Shown one piece after another: positions 16,408 through 27,486 of a stretch of DNA of 64,000 bases (within the stretch, counting starts at the first letter, position 1; the number at the start of each line of letters is the position of its first letter). Position numbers and translations under genes: made by a program. Under the pieces are notes generated by a model. The model had not been told where the DNA came from. It saw only the letters and a program-made list of their open reading frames with translations, and did no database searches. This DNA is from Brevibacillus fluminis (lineage in GTDB: Bacteria > Bacillota > Bacilli > Brevibacillales > Brevibacillaceae), in assembly GCF_003710825.1 (NCBI RefSeq), contig NZ_RHHQ01000004.1:248001-312000 (forward strand). The letters are read 5' to 3'.

Positions 16408-18537
16408 TTATTCAGCTTTTGGTTCCGCTGCTGCCGCTGCGGCTGCTTGCTCTTTCAGCACGGCTTTGCGGGAAAGGTTGACGCGGCCTTGTTCATCGAT
16501 TTCGGTGACTTTGACCATGATCTTGTCGCCTACAGCTACAACATCTTCAGTCTTAGCTACGCGCTCTTCTGCAAGCTGGGAAATATGGCACAGACCTTCT
16601 TTGCCTGCGAACAGTTCGATGAAGGCACCGTATTTTTCCACGCGTTTCACCGTACCGAGATAGGTTTGTCCAACCGCCACTTCACGCACCAGATCTTCGA
16701 TGATCTGTTTCGCGCGCAGGTTGGCTTCAGCGCTAACCGATGCGATGAAGATGCGGCCATCTTGCTCGATATCAATTTTGACGCCTGTTTCTTCGATGAT
16801 TTTGTTGATGATGCGGCCTTGTGGTCCGATGACATCGCGGATTTTATCCGGGTTGATGCTCATTGTCATGATCTTCGGCGCGTATGGAGACAGCTCTTTA
16901 CGCGGCTCGGAAATGACGTCAAGCATTTTGCCCAAGATGTGCATACGGCCTTTTTTCGCTTGTGTCAGCGCCTGCTCAAGGATCTCGCGGTTAATTCCTT
17001 CGATCTTGATGTCCATTTGCAGCGCGGTGACGCCGTTTGCTGTACCCGCCACTTTGAAGTCCATATCGCCAAGATGGTCTTCCATCCCTTGGATATCGCT
17101 CAAAATGGAGAATTTCTCGCCTTTGTCATCCATGATCAAGCCCATGGCAATACCTGCTACCGGAGCTTTGATCGGCACACCTGCTTGCATAAGTGCAAGC
17201 ACGCTTGCGCAAATGGATGCCTGAGACGTCGAACCGTTCGACTCGACTACCTCAGATACGAGGCGGATCGTATATGGGAATTCGATTTCAGATGGAATGA
17301 TCGGCTCAATCGCGCGCTCACCCAACGCACCATGACCGATTTCGCGTCGTCCAGGCGGGCGGAGCGGTCTCGCTTCCCCTACGCTGTACGGCGGGAAATT
17401 GTAATGGTGCATGAAGCGCTTGGATTCTTCGAGGCCCAAGCCATCGAGGATTTGCACATCACCGAGTGCCCCAAGCGTGCACACGCTGAGCGCTTGCGTT
17501 TGTCCGCGCGTGAACAGGCCGGAACCGTGTGTACGGGACAAAATGCCAACCTCGCAGGAGATCGGACGAATCTCTTCCAAAGCTCGTCCATCCGGACGAA
17601 TTTTTTCATGGGTGATCAAGCGGCGCACTTCTTCTTTCAAGATGTCGTGCAAAATCTCCGAAATCACGCCTTTTTGCTCTGGATAGATCTCAGCAAAGTG
17701 CTCTTGTGTCTCGGCATTGACCGTATCAATCGCATCGTAGCGAGCTTGCTTCTCTTCGATACGGATGACTTCTTTCAATTTCGCTTCAGCAAAATCACGA
17801 ACGGCAGCATTGATCTCAGGATCGACCGCATGCAGGACCACGTTCATTTTTTGCTTACCGATTTCGCTTTGGATCTTGTTTTGGAACTCAACTAGCTTTT
17901 GGATCACGCTGTGACCATACATGATCGCCTCGAGCATGACTTCCTCTGGAACTTCGTTTGCGCCAGCTTCAACCATGTTGATGGCATCGTATGTTCCCGC
18001 AACGGTCAAATGCACGTCGCTCGCTTCTGCTTCCGCAACCGTTGGGTTAATGATCAGCTTGCCATCGATGCGGCCTACTATCACACCCGCGATCGGTCCG
18101 TTAAACGGAATTTCGGAAACGCTTAGCGCTGCGGAAGTACCGATCATCGCCGCGATTTCCGGAGAGCAGTCTTGATCCACCGACAATACGGTGTTGACGA
18201 CTTGAACGTCATTGCGGAACCCTTCTGGGAACAGCGGGCGGATTGGACGGTCGATCAAGCGGCTCGCCAAAATTGCTTTTTCGCTTGGACGTCCTTCCCG
18301 TTTGATGAAACCGCCTGGGATTTTTCCTACTGCATACAAACGCTCTTCATAATTGACCGTCAACGGAAAGAAATCGAGCGGCTTTGGTTCTTTCGATACT
18401 GTGACAGCGGACAAGATTGCTGTATCGCCGTAACGAACGAGAACAGAACCTTGCGCTTGCTTCGCGATCTTGCCAAACTCCAGTTTCAGCGTTCGGCCTG
18501 CCAGCTCAAATTCATATGTACGTACCTGTTCTTCCAT
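16408..18537 (-). CDS. pnp: Polynucleotide phosphorylase
   Basis: Phosphorolytic 3'-5' exoribonuclease of the RNA degradosome-like network. 709 residues: two RNase PH-like domains (to ~ residue 550), a KH domain ([20 protein letters not shown]) and a C-terminal S1 domain ([21 protein letters not shown]), ending in an Ala-rich tail. Catalytic-core motifs such as FTRGQTQAL and [17 protein letters not shown] are intact. The start at [15 protein letters not shown] is chosen because AAGGAGGG is 11 nt upstream; an ATG 9 codons earlier lacks this. It follows rpsO, whose terminator lies between them, so pnp is expressed by readthrough or from a promoter in the 150-bp gap. Confidence 0.97.
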   Translation of the reverse strand: MEEQVRTYEFELAGRTLKLEFGKIAKQAQGSVLVRYGDTAILSAVTVSKEPKPLDFFPLTVNYEERLYAVGKIPGGFIKREGRPSEKAILASRLIDRPIRPLFPEGFRNDVQVVNTVLSVDQDCSPEIAAMIGTSAALSVSEIPFNGPIAGVIVGRIDGKLIINPTVAEAEASDVHLTVAGTYDAINMVEAGANEVPEEVMLEAIMYGHSVIQKLVEFQNKIQSEIGKQKMNVVLHAVDPEINAAVRDFAEAKLKEVIRIEEKQARYDAIDTVNAETQEHFAEIYPEQKGVISEILHDILKEEVRRLITHEKIRPDGRALEEIRPISCEVGILSRTHGSGLFTRGQTQALSVCTLGALGDVQILDGLGLEESKRFMHHYNFPPYSVGEARPLRPPGRREIGHGALGERAIEPIIPSEIEFPYTIRLVSEVVESNGSTSQASICASVLALMQAGVPIKAPVAGIAMGLIMDDKGEKFSILSDIQGMEDHLGDMDFKVAGTANGVTALQMDIKIEGINREILEQALTQAKKGRMHILGKMLDVISEPRKELSPYAPKIMTMSINPDKIRDVIGPQGRIINKIIEETGVKIDIEQDGRIFIASVSAEANLRAKQIIEDLVREVAVGQTYLGTVKRVEKYGAFIELFAGKEGLCHISQLAEERVAKTEDVVAVGDKIMVKVTEIDEQGRVNLSRKAVLKEQAAAAAAAEPKAE

Positions 18538-18656
18538 GTACTTAGCAGCCCTCCTTACAAACAATGTGTAACATAATTTTTTTCTACTTTTATGTATTAT
18601 TTCCTGCTAAGGGAAAACGTAAAATTCCTCAGCAAAAAAAGAAACGCACGTAAAAG

Positions 18657-18681
18657 AAAAAGCGGGAAATTCCCGCTTTTT
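18657..18681 (-). terminator. Terminator of rpsO
   Basis: Perfect stem AAAAAGCGGGAA/TTCCCGCTTTTT with minimal loop, immediately after the rpsO stop. Confidence 0.88.
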
Positions 18682-18695
18682 CAATCAACCTCTGA

Positions 18696-18965
18696 TTAAC
18701 GACGCAGACCGAGTTTGTCAACAAGCGTACGGTAACGCGCTACGTCAGAATCTTTCAGGTAGCCCAACAGGTTACGGCGTTGTCCTACCATTTTCAAAAG
18801 ACCACGACGGCTGTGGTGATCTTTCTTGTGTGTGCGAAGATGTGCGTTCAAATTGTTGATGTTTTCGGTCAAGATTGCAATTTGAACTTCTGGCGAACCA
18901 GTGTCATTTTCATGAGTACGATACTCTTGAATCAGTTGAGTTTTGCGTTCAGCTGTCAATGCCAT
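18696..18965 (-). CDS. rpsO: 30S ribosomal protein S15
   Basis: 89 residues, full length, binds the central domain of 16S rRNA at the three-way junction. The family core [22 protein letters not shown] is intact, in the classical HDHHS-type region. TAGGAGGTG lies 7 nt upstream of the ATG. It has its own strong promoter at 19060-19088 and an ~88-nt leader with alternative pairings around the ribosome binding site, consistent with S15 autoregulation. It lies between ribF and pnp as in B. subtilis. Confidence 0.98.
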   Translation of the reverse strand: MALTAERKTQLIQEYRTHENDTGSPEVQIAILTENINNLNAHLRTHKKDHHSRRGLLKMVGQRRNLLGYLKDSDVARYRTLVDKLGLRR

Positions 18966-19020
18966 CGAGACTCACCTCCTATTAGTATCCCCATCAGCCG
19001 AGTCTGCCGCCGGTGAGAGT
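18966..19020 (-). promoter_or_regulatory. Structured rpsO leader with SD-sequestering pairings
   Basis: Two 6-bp pairings compete around the Shine-Dalgarno: GGTGAG (18976-18971) with CTCACC (19017-19012), and GAGTCT (18973-18968) with AGACTC (19005-19000). They share three bases and so are mutually exclusive. S15 is known to repress its own mRNA through diverse leader structures; equivalence here is an inference. Confidence 0.5.
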
Positions 19021-19059
19021 CGGTCAGCCAAGCTGTGGTTAAATTTATACAACACTCGA

Positions 19060-19088
19060 ATTATAGCACATAGAATTGTGAAAAGCAA
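19060..19088 (-). promoter_or_regulatory. Sigma-A promoter of rpsO
   Basis: Minus strand TTGCTT (19088-19083), 17 bp ending in an extended TGC, then consensus TATAAT (19065-19060). Confidence 0.78.
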
Positions 19089-19105
19089 AGTCCCATGGAT
19101 AAAAT

Positions 19106-20047
19106 TTAATAGCGTTGCGTGGCCAGCTTTTCCTTTGCCTCGGCAACGTCCTTTTTGATTTGGGCAATCAGCGGATCAACACCGGCGAATTTTTGCTCAT
19201 CGCGCAGCATAAACAACAGCTCCACCTCGACGCGCTCCCCATAGATGGTGTCATGGAAATCGAACATGTGGACCTCGAGCGACTTTTCTTTCTTCTCTAG
19301 CTCAAATGTCGGTTTGATACCAATGTTCATGACGCCGTAATATGTTTTGCCTCCGACATGTATCCGTACGCCATATACGCCATTTTTGCCGATAAGATAC
19401 GGCTTATCTACCGCGACGTTGGCTGTAGGAAAACCAATCGTGCGACCACGCTTGTCACCGTGTACAACAACGCCCTTCACCTTATAAGGACGGCCGAGCA
19501 GATGGCGCGCTTGCTCCACATCACCATTGTGAAGATATTCACGTATGATGGTGCTGCTAACCTTCTCGCCCAGGCGATTGACCGGACCCACGATGTCCAT
19601 TCCGTAGCGCCCAGCGCTCATCTCCTGCAACGTTTGCGCAGTGCCTGTTCCACGATAGCCAAACGTGTAATCGAAGCCAACTACGACATGCCGGCATTGC
19701 AAAGGGAGAAGGCATTCGTTGATAAATTCCTCCGGATAGATCGATGAAAACGGAATGTCAAACTTCATCACATAAACAATGTCGACACCCAGCTTCTCGA
19801 ACTGCTCCAATTTTTCATCGAGCGGCGTCAAATACCGCGTATAACCTGAGCGTCCCAGCACTTCGCGCGGATGCGGATCAAATGTCATGACTGCACTTTT
19901 CAGTTCCTTTTGATGAGCGACATCCATCGCCTTCTGGATCACACGGCTATGTCCAAGATGGACGCCGTCAAAATAACCGATCGCAAGCGCGCACGGCTCA
20001 AATTCGATCGTTTGCGGCAGCGGATACGCAAGCTCTATGGTTCTCAT
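19106..20047 (-). CDS. ribF: Bifunctional riboflavin kinase / FAD synthetase
   Basis: Makes FMN then FAD. 313 residues: an N-terminal adenylyltransferase domain with GYFDGVHLGH (about residues 23-32) and an SSTIIREYL motif, then the C-terminal riboflavin kinase beta-barrel with GDKRGRTIGFPTANV. The gene follows truB by two bases and is the last of the rimP-to-ribF series; in B. subtilis the orthologue is ribC, whose mutants overproduce riboflavin. Confidence 0.96.
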   Translation of the reverse strand: MRTIELAYPLPQTIEFEPCALAIGYFDGVHLGHSRVIQKAMDVAHQKELKSAVMTFDPHPREVLGRSGYTRYLTPLDEKLEQFEKLGVDIVYVMKFDIPFSSIYPEEFINECLLPLQCRHVVVGFDYTFGYRGTGTAQTLQEMSAGRYGMDIVGPVNRLGEKVSSTIIREYLHNGDVEQARHLLGRPYKVKGVVVHGDKRGRTIGFPTANVAVDKPYLIGKNGVYGVRIHVGGKTYYGVMNIGIKPTFELEKKEKSLEVHMFDFHDTIYGERVEVELLFMLRDEQKFAGVDPLIAQIKKDVAEAKEKLATQRY

Positions 20048-20049
20048 CC

Positions 20050-20973
20050 TTACACCTCACCCTGAAAAACTTTTTCTGGTTTGGCAACCAATCCACGCGA
20101 ATTGGCGGCGATGCGATGCAAGCCCAGAAGTTGACCCTCCGACAGCAGTCTGATCAGGCTGCCTTCCGACTCTTTGCAGCCCGGCAGCGCGGTTTCCAGT
20201 CCGTTCAAGACCGCTTTTTTACGCGCAGGCGCAACCTCATAGCTCGGCAAAAAGCTGAGCGCGTCGGCGACCGGTATGATCAAATCCGCACTTGTTCCCG
20301 CCTCAACAGCAGCTTCCAACTGCTCGATGGTCACGGCCTGTTCCAAACGAAACGGTCCGCTTTCCACCCGAATAAGGCGTGCCATGTGGGCAGGATATCC
20401 CAATGCGGCGCCCATGTCAACACATAGTGTGCGTATGTATGTCCCTTTCGAGCAGCGGCAAAGAAACGAAACGTCATAGCCATCATCCGCATGCTGAAAA
20501 CCGTGAAACACAAAATCATAAATTTTCACTTTTCGCGCCTGCCGCTCGATCACAATTCCTTCGCGGGCGAGATCATACAGGCGCTTGCCGTTCACCTTTA
20601 CGGCTGAATACATCGGCGGCACCTGTTCGATTTCTCCCAAAAAACGTGCGAATACTTCTTCAAGCTGCTCGCGAGTGATGCTTCCCTCGGCAATCTTCTG
20701 CTCCTCAATGACCTCGCCGCTCGCATCTTCGGTCGTCGTCGTACTGCCGATTCGCATCGTCACTTCATATGCCTTTGGCAGCTCCTGCAAATATTCGACG
20801 ATGCGCGTCCCCTGCCCCAAGCAGATGGGCAGAACGCCAGTTACGTCGGGGTCAAGCGTGCCCGTGTGCCCCGATTTCTTTTGCCCGAGCAGCCGGCGAA
20901 CTCGCATGACGCAATCGTGCGACGTCATTCCCGCATCTTTGTTTATGACGATGACTCCGTTGACATTACTCAT
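20050..20973 (-). CDS. truB: tRNA pseudouridine(55) synthase
   Basis: Makes pseudouridine 55 in the T-loop of tRNAs. 307 residues. The catalytic Asp is Asp41 in HTGTLDPDVTG; the CSKGTYIRTL motif and C-terminal PUA-like region are present. The start is placed at [12 protein letters not shown] because TTGGAG lies 9 nt upstream and family members begin this way; an earlier ATG 20 codons upstream would extend into the nrnA coding region. The chosen start overlaps the nrnA end by 8 nt. Confidence 0.95.
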   Translation of the reverse strand: MSNVNGVIVINKDAGMTSHDCVMRVRRLLGQKKSGHTGTLDPDVTGVLPICLGQGTRIVEYLQELPKAYEVTMRIGSTTTTEDASGEVIEEQKIAEGSITREQLEEVFARFLGEIEQVPPMYSAVKVNGKRLYDLAREGIVIERQARKVKIYDFVFHGFQHADDGYDVSFLCRCSKGTYIRTLCVDMGAALGYPAHMARLIRVESGPFRLEQAVTIEQLEAAVEAGTSADLIIPVADALSFLPSYEVAPARKKAVLNGLETALPGCKESEGSLIRLLSEGQLLGLHRIAANSRGLVAKPEKVFQGEV

Positions 20974-21967
20974 CCGAATCGACTCCAAGCGCTTCACGTA
21001 ATTTTCCGTACACCACACGCTCGGCCTCGTCAATCGAAACTGTCAGCGTGCAGCCTGCAGCGCGCGCATGACCGCCGCCTCCTAGCTGTTTAGCGATTTC
21101 AGCAACATCCACGCGGCTTCGCGAGCGTAGACTCACTTTCACATGACCTGCCTCCGTTTCAAAAAAGGACACGCCCACTTCCACACCCTCGATATTGCGG
21201 CAATGGTTCACGAATCCGCCCGCATCCTCGCTGGAGGCACCTGTCGTTTGCAAATCCTCGCGCGTCACTTTCAGCGAAGCGACCTGCTTCCTATGCGTGA
21301 TGGCAAGCGACTGCAACGAACGGCGCAACAGGAGCATATGTTCAAGCGTCGTCTCCTCCAAGCATCGCTCTGCAAGCTCTCCTGGCTTCAAGCCGTATTG
21401 AAGCAGCTCCGAAGCGATCTTGAGCACATTCGGAGAGGTGTTAGAGTAGCGGAAGCCTCCTGTGTCCGTCAAAAGTCCAGTGTAGAAGCAAACGGCTAAT
21501 TCCGGATTGAGTGTAAAATCATTCGCGACCGCAAGCTCATACATGATTTCAGCAGCAGCTGCAGCATCGGTACGAATGACGTTCACATTCCCGAACTCAT
21601 CGTTCGTCGGATGATGGTCGATATTGAGGATGCGTGCATCATCGTTAAACAAATAACGAACATTCCCCATTCGCTTGGAATCTGCAGCGTCGATCGCGAT
21701 TACGTGGGAAAACCGCTCCGCCACTTCATCTTTTTGCAAATTCCGGATATGCGAAAAACGAGGGAGATACCCGAATTTAGCTGGCGTCTCCCCTTCATTG
21801 ACAATCACATATGTTTTTCCCAGCTGCTCAAGCAACAAGGCGCAGGCAAGAACCGAACTGGTCGTATCGCCATCAGGATTGACATGGGATATAACCAGAA
21901 AACGTTCGGATTCATGCATGAACGCCCCAGCAGCCTTCAGAGCGAGCTGATAGTCATTCTTGCTCAT
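20966..21967 (-). CDS. nrnA: DHH-family oligoribonuclease / pAp phosphatase NrnA
   Basis: Bifunctional nanoRNase and 3'-phosphoadenosine 5'-phosphate phosphatase. 333 residues. An N-terminal SHVNPDGDT motif (metal-binding His28, Asp32, Asp34), the signature DHH at residues 117-119, and the C-terminal DHHA1 motif [10 protein letters not shown]. Start chosen at [10 protein letters not shown] with AAGGAG 9 nt upstream; the longer ORF would overlap rbfA heavily. Its place between rbfA and truB differs from B. subtilis, where nrnA (ytqI) is elsewhere. Confidence 0.94.
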   Translation of the reverse strand: MSKNDYQLALKAAGAFMHESERFLVISHVNPDGDTTSSVLACALLLEQLGKTYVIVNEGETPAKFGYLPRFSHIRNLQKDEVAERFSHVIAIDAADSKRMGNVRYLFNDDARILNIDHHPTNDEFGNVNVIRTDAAAAAEIMYELAVANDFTLNPELAVCFYTGLLTDTGGFRYSNTSPNVLKIASELLQYGLKPGELAERCLEETTLEHMLLLRRSLQSLAITHRKQVASLKVTREDLQTTGASSEDAGGFVNHCRNIEGVEVGVSFFETEAGHVKVSLRSRSRVDVAEIAKQLGGGGHARAAGCTLTVSIDEAERVVYGKLREALGVDSDE

Positions 21968-22331
21968 GCTTGGCATCTCCTTCAGGTGTGGAGATTTCGC
22001 GCAGGATGGTTTCAATCTTGTTGCCGTAATCGATGGATTCATCCAGTTTGAAGACAAGGTCCGGCACATGGCGCAGCTTGATGCGACGACCGATTTCCGT
22101 GCGCAGGAACCCTTTTGCTTTTTGCAGACCGGCCAGGCTATCGCTGCGCTGTTCAGCAGAACCGAACACGCTGATGTACACCTTTGCCTGCTGCAGATCA
22201 GAAGTCACCTCTACCCCTGTAACCGTTACGAATCCGATCCGCGGGTCTTTCATGCCCCGTTGCAGTAGCAGACTCAATTCTTTTTTAATTTCTTCACCCA
22301 CGCGATTGGTGCGTGTTTTGTTCATCCCCAT
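21954..22331 (-). CDS. rbfA: Ribosome-binding factor A
   Basis: Late 30S maturation factor with a type-II KH fold, 125 residues. The typical core is [29 protein letters not shown], followed by [24 protein letters not shown] site lies 8 nt before the ATG; a second ATG two codons on is possible. It lies between ylxP and nrnA in the nusA-infB operon, which fits coordinated synthesis of translation factors. Confidence 0.96.
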   Translation of the reverse strand: MGMNKTRTNRVGEEIKKELSLLLQRGMKDPRIGFVTVTGVEVTSDLQQAKVYISVFGSAEQRSDSLAGLQKAKGFLRTEIGRRIKLRHVPDLVFKLDESIDYGNKIETILREISTPEGDAKHEQE

Positions 22332-22357
22332 GCGGCATTCACCTCTTGTTATCCGCC

Positions 22358-22639
22358 TCAGTCGCAGTAATCTGTATCAACGGCAATCAACTCCACGCCG
22401 GGAGCGATTTCCACCAACCGCACGACGGCATTGAGCTCTTTTTGCAAAAACGCCATTTCATTGTCAACGGCAGCGACCACTATTTCGGTACGCTGCCACT
22501 GCTCCAGATAGGCGGTTTCCGCCGCCGACACATTAAATTTGTTGCGCAGTTGTGAAATGAGGCTTTTCACAACCGCACGTTTGTCTTTCAAACTTTGGCT
22601 GTGTGCGATATGCAGCTCCAAACGCACAGTCCCAACCAT
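22358..22639 (-). CDS. ylxP: YlxP, DUF503 family protein
   Basis: A 93-residue ferredoxin-like small protein of the DUF503 family, always near infB-rbfA in Firmicutes; proposed to act in ribosome assembly but not well characterised. The family opening [20 protein letters not shown] is complete. The ATG overlaps the infB stop as TAATG, so it is translationally coupled to IF2. Confidence 0.92.
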   Translation of the reverse strand: MVGTVRLELHIAHSQSLKDKRAVVKSLISQLRNKFNVSAAETAYLEQWQRTEIVVAAVDNEMAFLQKELNAVVRLVEIAPGVELIAVDTDYCD

Positions 22640-25227
22640 TATTGTTTGACTTCTACCATTACGAAGGCTTCCACAATGTCGCCCTCTTTAATATCGTTAA
22701 ACTTATCCAATGTAAACCCGCATTCGTAACCGGCTGCGACTTCTTTGGCATCGTCTTTGAAACGTTTGAGCGTATCCAGCTTGCCTTCGTAAATGACGAC
22801 GCCTTCGCGGATCAGACGAGCGCCTGCATCACGGCTCAGCTTGCCTTCCAAGACGTACGAACCAGCGATGTTACCGACTTTGGAAATCTTGAATACTTGG
22901 CGAATCTCCGCTTGACCGATGATGGACTCTTTGTAAACCGGATCCAACATTCCTTTCAAGGCGGATTCGATTTCTTCGATGACGTTGTAAATGACGCGGT
23001 GCAGACGGATGTCGATTTGCTCTTGCTCCGCCATGTTGCGTGCATTCGGTTCAGGACGCACGTTGAAACCGATCACGATCGCGTTGGAGGCATTTGCCAG
23101 CGTGATATCCGATTCCGTGATCGCGCCTGCACCTGTATGAATGATCTTGATGCGGGTACCGTTCACATCGATTTTCTCCAACGATCCGCGAAGTGCTTCG
23201 ACGGAACCTTGTACGTCCCCTTTGATGATCAGGTTCAATTCCTTGATATCGCCTTCCTGGATATGTTGGAACAAATCGTCCAGCGATACGCGGGTATTGG
23301 CACGGCGCTCGGATTCGCGCAGCTTGGATGCACGCACTTCCCCGATTGCACGGGCTTTTTTCTCATCTTCAAAGACCATGAACTGATCGCCTGCTTGCGG
23401 CACATCATTCAGACCGGTAATCTCGATCGGTGTAGATGGTCCTGCTTCTTTAATTCTTCTGCCTTTATCGTTGACCATTGCACGCACGCGGCCAAATGCA
23501 GCGCCGACAACGATTGGGTCACCGATTTTCAGCGTACCGTGTTGAACCAAAACGCGAGCAACAGGTCCTTTCCCTTTATCCAGCTCGGCCTCGATAACCG
23601 TACCGCGGGCACGTTTGTTCGGGTTCGCTTTCAGTTCTTGTACTTCCGCGACAAGCAGGATGTACTCGAGCAGTTCTTCGATCCCTTTGCGCTGTTTTGC
23701 AGAAAGTGGGCAGAAAATCGTTTCGCCGCCCCACTCTTCCGCTACCAGACCGTACTCGGTCAGCTCTTGCTTGATGCGGTCGAGGTTGGCGTTTTCTTTG
23801 TCGATCTTGTTCACCGCTACGATAATCGGCACATTCGCAGCTTTGGCATGGCTGATCGCTTCCACGGTTTGTGGCATAACGCCGTCATCCGCTGCAACAA
23901 CCAGAATGGTGATGTCGGTGATTTGCGCACCGCGCGCACGCATCGTGGTAAACGCCGCGTGACCAGGCGTATCCAAGAACGTGATTTTCTTCCCTTTGAT
24001 TTCTACTTGGTACGCTCCGATATGCTGCGTGATCCCGCCTGCCTCGCCAGCTACTACGTTGGTAGAGCGAATGGCGTCAAGCAAAGTGGTTTTCCCGTGG
24101 TCAACGTGACCCATGATGGTGACAACCGGCGGACGCTCTTGCAAGTCTTGTGGCTGATCCACTTCTTCAATCGTTTCGAAGTTGGTCTCGTCGATGACGA
24201 TCTTCTCTTCTACTTCAACGTTGTATTCGCTGCAGATCAATTCGATTGTATCTTTATCCAAATCTTGGTTGATCGTCGCCATGATGCCCAGACTAAACAG
24301 CTTTTTGATGATTTCAGCCGGCTCTTTGCGCAGCTTTTTCGCCAGTTCCCCTACTGTCAAAGATTCGGTAAACACGATCTTTGATGGCGGTTCCAGTTGT
24401 GGACGTTGCTGTGGCGGCGGAGTGGAATGGCCTCTTCTGTTGTTTTGGTTACGGTTGTTTTGGCCTTTGTTAAAGGTTGGCGATTTTTTGTTGTCTTCGA
24501 AGCTTTTCTTTACGCCAGGATTTTTCTTGATTTTTTCCCGCTTTTCCAATCCAACCTTTGCGGGAATTTTCACTTTGTCCTCAAAATCTTCAGCCGGTGC
24601 TGCTGCTGTGTTGTTGTCGATTTCTTCAACAGCCGTAGTCGGCTGAATGTTCGCCTTGGCTTGGTTCGTCGGCTTTGCGGTGTGGTTTTTATTGTCGTTT
24701 GATTTTCTCAATTGGTTTTTCCCCTGTGTTTTTTGTTGATTTGAGCGCTGTTCAAAAGCGCCTGATGCATTGGATCGATCTGGTCGTTCACCGGCTTGCG
24801 GTCGCCCGCCTCCCCCCGGTCGTCGATCCTGCTGGGCGTTCCCTTGCTGTCTGCCAGAATGACTGCCTTGTCCGCCCTGCTGTGGCCTAGAGCCCTGACC
24901 ACCTTGATTTTGTTGCGGCTTACTATTGTGTCCACTTTGCTGTTGAGAACGATTGCTTTGACCGCTTTGTTGCGGCTGAGGCTGAGACTGGGAAACCTGC
25001 GGTGGTCTCGGCTTGACAGCGGCACTCGGTTCACTGGCGGTTTTTTCACTGCCGGTCCGAGCTGTTGCTCTTAATTTAGCCATATGCTGCTCTATCTTAT
25101 CCACCATTTCCTGATCCATGATGCTCATGTGGTTCGATACATCTATGTTTAGCCTTTTAAGCAAATTCAAGATTTCCTTACTGCTCATATTATGTTTTTT
25201 GGCGTATTCGTACACGCGTGTTTTCAT
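22639..25227 (-). CDS. infB: Translation initiation factor IF-2
   Basis: GTPase that recruits initiator tRNA to the 30S subunit. 862 residues from [16 protein letters not shown]. An IF2N domain at the start, a long low-complexity Gln/Gly/Arg linker (about residues 70-190), a second IF2N domain, then the G domain with [17 protein letters not shown] and NKIDKE, and the C-terminal tRNA-binding domains. A 53-codon upstream extension is rejected because AAGGGGTG precedes the chosen ATG and the extension overlaps ylxQ. Located in the classical rimP-nusA-ylxR-ylxQ-infB-ylxP-rbfA order. Confidence 0.97.
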   Translation of the reverse strand: MKTRVYEYAKKHNMSSKEILNLLKRLNIDVSNHMSIMDQEMVDKIEQHMAKLRATARTGSEKTASEPSAAVKPRPPQVSQSQPQPQQSGQSNRSQQQSGHNSKPQQNQGGQGSRPQQGGQGSHSGRQQGNAQQDRRPGGGGRPQAGERPDRSNASGAFEQRSNQQKTQGKNQLRKSNDNKNHTAKPTNQAKANIQPTTAVEEIDNNTAAAPAEDFEDKVKIPAKVGLEKREKIKKNPGVKKSFEDNKKSPTFNKGQNNRNQNNRRGHSTPPPQQRPQLEPPSKIVFTESLTVGELAKKLRKEPAEIIKKLFSLGIMATINQDLDKDTIELICSEYNVEVEEKIVIDETNFETIEEVDQPQDLQERPPVVTIMGHVDHGKTTLLDAIRSTNVVAGEAGGITQHIGAYQVEIKGKKITFLDTPGHAAFTTMRARGAQITDITILVVAADDGVMPQTVEAISHAKAANVPIIVAVNKIDKENANLDRIKQELTEYGLVAEEWGGETIFCPLSAKQRKGIEELLEYILLVAEVQELKANPNKRARGTVIEAELDKGKGPVARVLVQHGTLKIGDPIVVGAAFGRVRAMVNDKGRRIKEAGPSTPIEITGLNDVPQAGDQFMVFEDEKKARAIGEVRASKLRESERRANTRVSLDDLFQHIQEGDIKELNLIIKGDVQGSVEALRGSLEKIDVNGTRIKIIHTGAGAITESDITLANASNAIVIGFNVRPEPNARNMAEQEQIDIRLHRVIYNVIEEIESALKGMLDPVYKESIIGQAEIRQVFKISKVGNIAGSYVLEGKLSRDAGARLIREGVVIYEGKLDTLKRFKDDAKEVAAGYECGFTLDKFNDIKEGDIVEAFVMVEVKQ

Positions 25228-25238
25228 AACTTCACCCC

Positions 25239-25547
25239 TTACGAAATAGGTGTGAGAAGGCGCTGGATGCTCTGTGCAAAGTGGACGTCTGTAACCGCAA
25301 GCGTAACGCGCGCTTCTTTTCCAATCGCATGACCCAACTCTTGCCGGTTTAATGGCTGGTAGCAAGGAATGGAATAATACTGGCATTTGTCCGTTATCTT
25401 CTTGACGGTGTTAGCAGAAGCATCTGTGGATAACAAAACCAGTCGTGCCTGTTTGCTTTGAATCGCACGCACTACCAGTTCCTCACCTGTTGTCACCTTA
25501 CGGGCACGCATGGCAAGCCCTAAAATCTGTGTCAATTTCGGGTTCAC
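25239..25547 (-). CDS. ylxQ: L7Ae-like RNA-binding protein YlxQ
   Basis: 102 residues of the ribosomal L7Ae/L30e/S12e/Gadd45 fold, a K-turn-binding family. Typical motifs are [27 protein letters not shown] and [13 protein letters not shown] choose a GTG start at 25547 that overlaps the ylxR stop as GTGA, with CTGGAG upstream; this matches the B. subtilis length. An ATG seven codons earlier inside ylxR is the alternative. It lies in the nusA operon between ylxR and infB. Confidence 0.9.
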   Translation of the reverse strand: MNPKLTQILGLAMRARKVTTGEELVVRAIQSKQARLVLLSTDASANTVKKITDKCQYYSIPCYQPLNRQELGHAIGKEARVTLAVTDVHFAQSIQRLLTPIS

Positions 25548-25837
25548 TTCCCGATCAACTCCAGCCATTGGTTGCGAAACGCATCATATTGCTCTTGTGA
25601 AATCGTCATGTTCAAAGCGCGCTCCAACGTTTTTTTCCATTTGCCTGAGGCGAAAGTATCCGGTGTCATGCACGTTTCGCGGCGGCATACGTAAGTCCCG
25701 CGTCCGGCTGCTTTCCCGTTCAGATCGATCCGGATTTCTTCCTCTGGAGTGCGAACAACGCGAACCAGCTCTTTTTTCGGATACATTTCCTGACAGACGA
25801 TGCACTTGCGAAGCGGAATTTTCTTCTGCTTCATCAT
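25544..25837 (-). CDS. ylxR: YlxR (DUF448) RNase P-modulating / nucleic-acid-binding protein
   Basis: 97-residue member of the YlxR family. The opening [15 protein letters not shown] and the GRGTYVCRRETC segment are diagnostic. B. subtilis YlxR has been described as a nucleoid-associated regulator, and RnpM/YlxR as an RNase P inhibitor. The Cys pair positions (CIVC, then C..C) are kept. The ATG overlaps the nusA stop in an ATGA arrangement. Confidence 0.92.
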   Translation of the reverse strand: MMKQKKIPLRKCIVCQEMYPKKELVRVVRTPEEEIRIDLNGKAAGRGTYVCRRETCMTPDTFASGKWKKTLERALNMTISQEQYDAFRNQWLELIGK

Positions 25838-26928
25838 TCATCCACATCCACCAGTTCTTGATTCTCGGCACTGCGTGGGTAGTCGATTCCTTCCTGCTCG
25901 GCTTGGCTCTCGCTCTTGATGTCGATTTTCCAACCGGTCAGCTTGGCCGCGAGACGTGCATTTTGGCCGCGCTTACCGATCGCGAGCGACAGCTGATAGT
26001 CCGGAACGATGACACGAGTGACCTTCTCAGCAACATTTACGTCTACATAGAGCACCTTGGATGGGCTCAGTGCGTTTTTCACATATTCGGCCGGGTCCTC
26101 AGACCAGCGCACGATATCGATCTTTTCGCCTTTCAGCTCATTAACGATCGTTTGTACGCGCATGCCCTTCGGTCCGACACAAGCACCCACAGGATCTACT
26201 TCCGGATTAACGGAGTGAACCGCAATTTTGGAACGATCGCCTGCTTCGCGGGCAACAGACTTGATTTCGACAACTCCGTCGTAAATTTCCGGCACTTCCA
26301 GTTCAAACAGTCGTTTCAACAGTCCAGGATGTGTGCGGGATACCACGATTTGCGGTCCTTTGTTTGTCTTTTCAACCTTGATAATATATGCCTTGATTCG
26401 ATCTTGCGGCTTAAATTCATCGGTCGGCATTTTTTCGGTAAGCGGCATGATCGCCTCCACCTTGCCGAGATCGATGTAATAAAAACGGCTATCTTGACGC
26501 TGCACAACACCAGTGACGATGTCGTCCTCACGCTCGATAAATTCGCTGTAAATCAAACCGCGCTCGGCCTCACGAATGCGCTGGGTGACCACCTGTTTGG
26601 CTGTTTGCGCCGCGATGCGACCGAAGTCGCGAGGAGTCACTTCAATCTCCACGATGTCTTCCAAGCGGTAGTTGGGGTCGATCTCATGCGCCGCTTCCTG
26701 CGAAATCTCCAAGCGTACGTCAAGGACTTCCTCCACTACCGTTTTGCGGGCATATACGCGCACTTGACCGGTAAAGCGGTTCACATCCACCCGCACGTTT
26801 TGCGCTGAATTAAAATTACGTTTGTATCCAGAGATCAGGGCAGCTTCAATCGCTTCAATCAGAATGTCCTTGGCGATTCCCTTTTCTCTTTCAATGTCTT
26901 CTAATGCTTGGATAAACTCCGAGTTCAT
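25834..26928 (-). CDS. nusA: Transcription termination/antitermination factor NusA
   Basis: RNA polymerase-associated pausing and termination factor. 364 residues: N-terminal RNAP-binding domain to ~ residue 130, S1 domain, then KH1 and KH2 with [19 protein letters not shown] and [19 protein letters not shown]. It lacks the acidic repeats of the E. coli protein, as usual in Firmicutes, and ends in an acidic tail. AAAGGAGG precedes the ATG. Its operon leader has a hairpin with a poor U-tract, which could be a NusA-dependent autoregulatory terminator. Confidence 0.97.
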   Translation of the reverse strand: MNSEFIQALEDIEREKGIAKDILIEAIEAALISGYKRNFNSAQNVRVDVNRFTGQVRVYARKTVVEEVLDVRLEISQEAAHEIDPNYRLEDIVEIEVTPRDFGRIAAQTAKQVVTQRIREAERGLIYSEFIEREDDIVTGVVQRQDSRFYYIDLGKVEAIMPLTEKMPTDEFKPQDRIKAYIIKVEKTNKGPQIVVSRTHPGLLKRLFELEVPEIYDGVVEIKSVAREAGDRSKIAVHSVNPEVDPVGACVGPKGMRVQTIVNELKGEKIDIVRWSEDPAEYVKNALSPSKVLYVDVNVAEKVTRVIVPDYQLSLAIGKRGQNARLAAKLTGWKIDIKSESQAEQEGIDYPRSAENQELVDVDE

Positions 26929-26985
26929 TTTTTCTTTGCCCCCTCCTTTCGGAATTGCAACATCATGTATTTGTCGTGTGCTTCC

Positions 26986-27444
26986 TTAAAAAACGATTGC
27001 CAGCCGCGCGGACTCAATTTGTGCGAGCGAAATGCGATGTGTCTTCTTCGCTTCCGCAACCGTTAACACACCTTCTTCAAAGGATGTCAATTCCCCTTCA
27101 AAAACAGTGTGGCCGTCGATTTCTTCTTTGGTGACAATATGTACGTGTTTGCCGACCGCCTTGCGATAGTCATTCTCCTTGCGCAGCGGACGCTCTGCAC
27201 CGGGTGAAGAGACTTCCAGGAAGTACGCCGTCGGAATCGGATCGACCTCGTCGAGACGCTCGCTCAACCGTTCGCTCACAGCGCCGCAGTCATCGATATC
27301 GATGGTGCCCGACTCGTTGTCGATGAAGACGCGGAGAAACCAGTTGCTCCCCTCTTTCTTGTACTCGACTTCAACGACTTCCAAATTCATTTCTTCCATG
27401 ATGGGTGCAAGCAGATCTTCAACGATTTGCGTTACCTTACTCAC
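26986..27444 (-). CDS. rimP: Ribosome maturation factor RimP
   Basis: Early 30S assembly factor, 152 residues from a GTG start ([14 protein letters not shown]) with AAAGGAGG 8 nt upstream. A longer reading with an ATG 22 codons earlier would run into the leader hairpin, and the shorter start matches the B. subtilis YlxS length. Typical motifs are [25 protein letters not shown] and [13 protein letters not shown]. First gene of the nusA operon, preceded by a very strong promoter. Confidence 0.95.
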   Translation of the reverse strand: MSKVTQIVEDLLAPIMEEMNLEVVEVEYKKEGSNWFLRVFIDNESGTIDIDDCGAVSERLSERLDEVDPIPTAYFLEVSSPGAERPLRKENDYRKAVGKHVHIVTKEEIDGHTVFEGELTSFEEGVLTVAEAKKTHRISLAQIESARLAIVF

Positions 27445-27486
27445 TTCAGGTACCTCCTTTGCTTCATGCTCATTTACCCAGAAAGA

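Noticed and set aside
16447..17895. 482-codon open frame opposite pnp
   Set aside because: Antisense of a conserved gene; no family features, no start signal.
22603..24384. 593-codon open frame on the plus strand across infB
   Set aside because: It is the antisense shadow of infB; codon bias of the opposite strand keeps it open, it has no ribosome binding site, and its translation looks random with high Cys/His/Phe.
24796..25074. Plus-strand frames within the low-complexity infB region
   Set aside because: They reflect the Gln/Gly-rich infB linker codons, not genes.
25510..26808. 432-codon open frame opposite nusA and ylxR
   Set aside because: Antisense shadow of conserved coding sequence.
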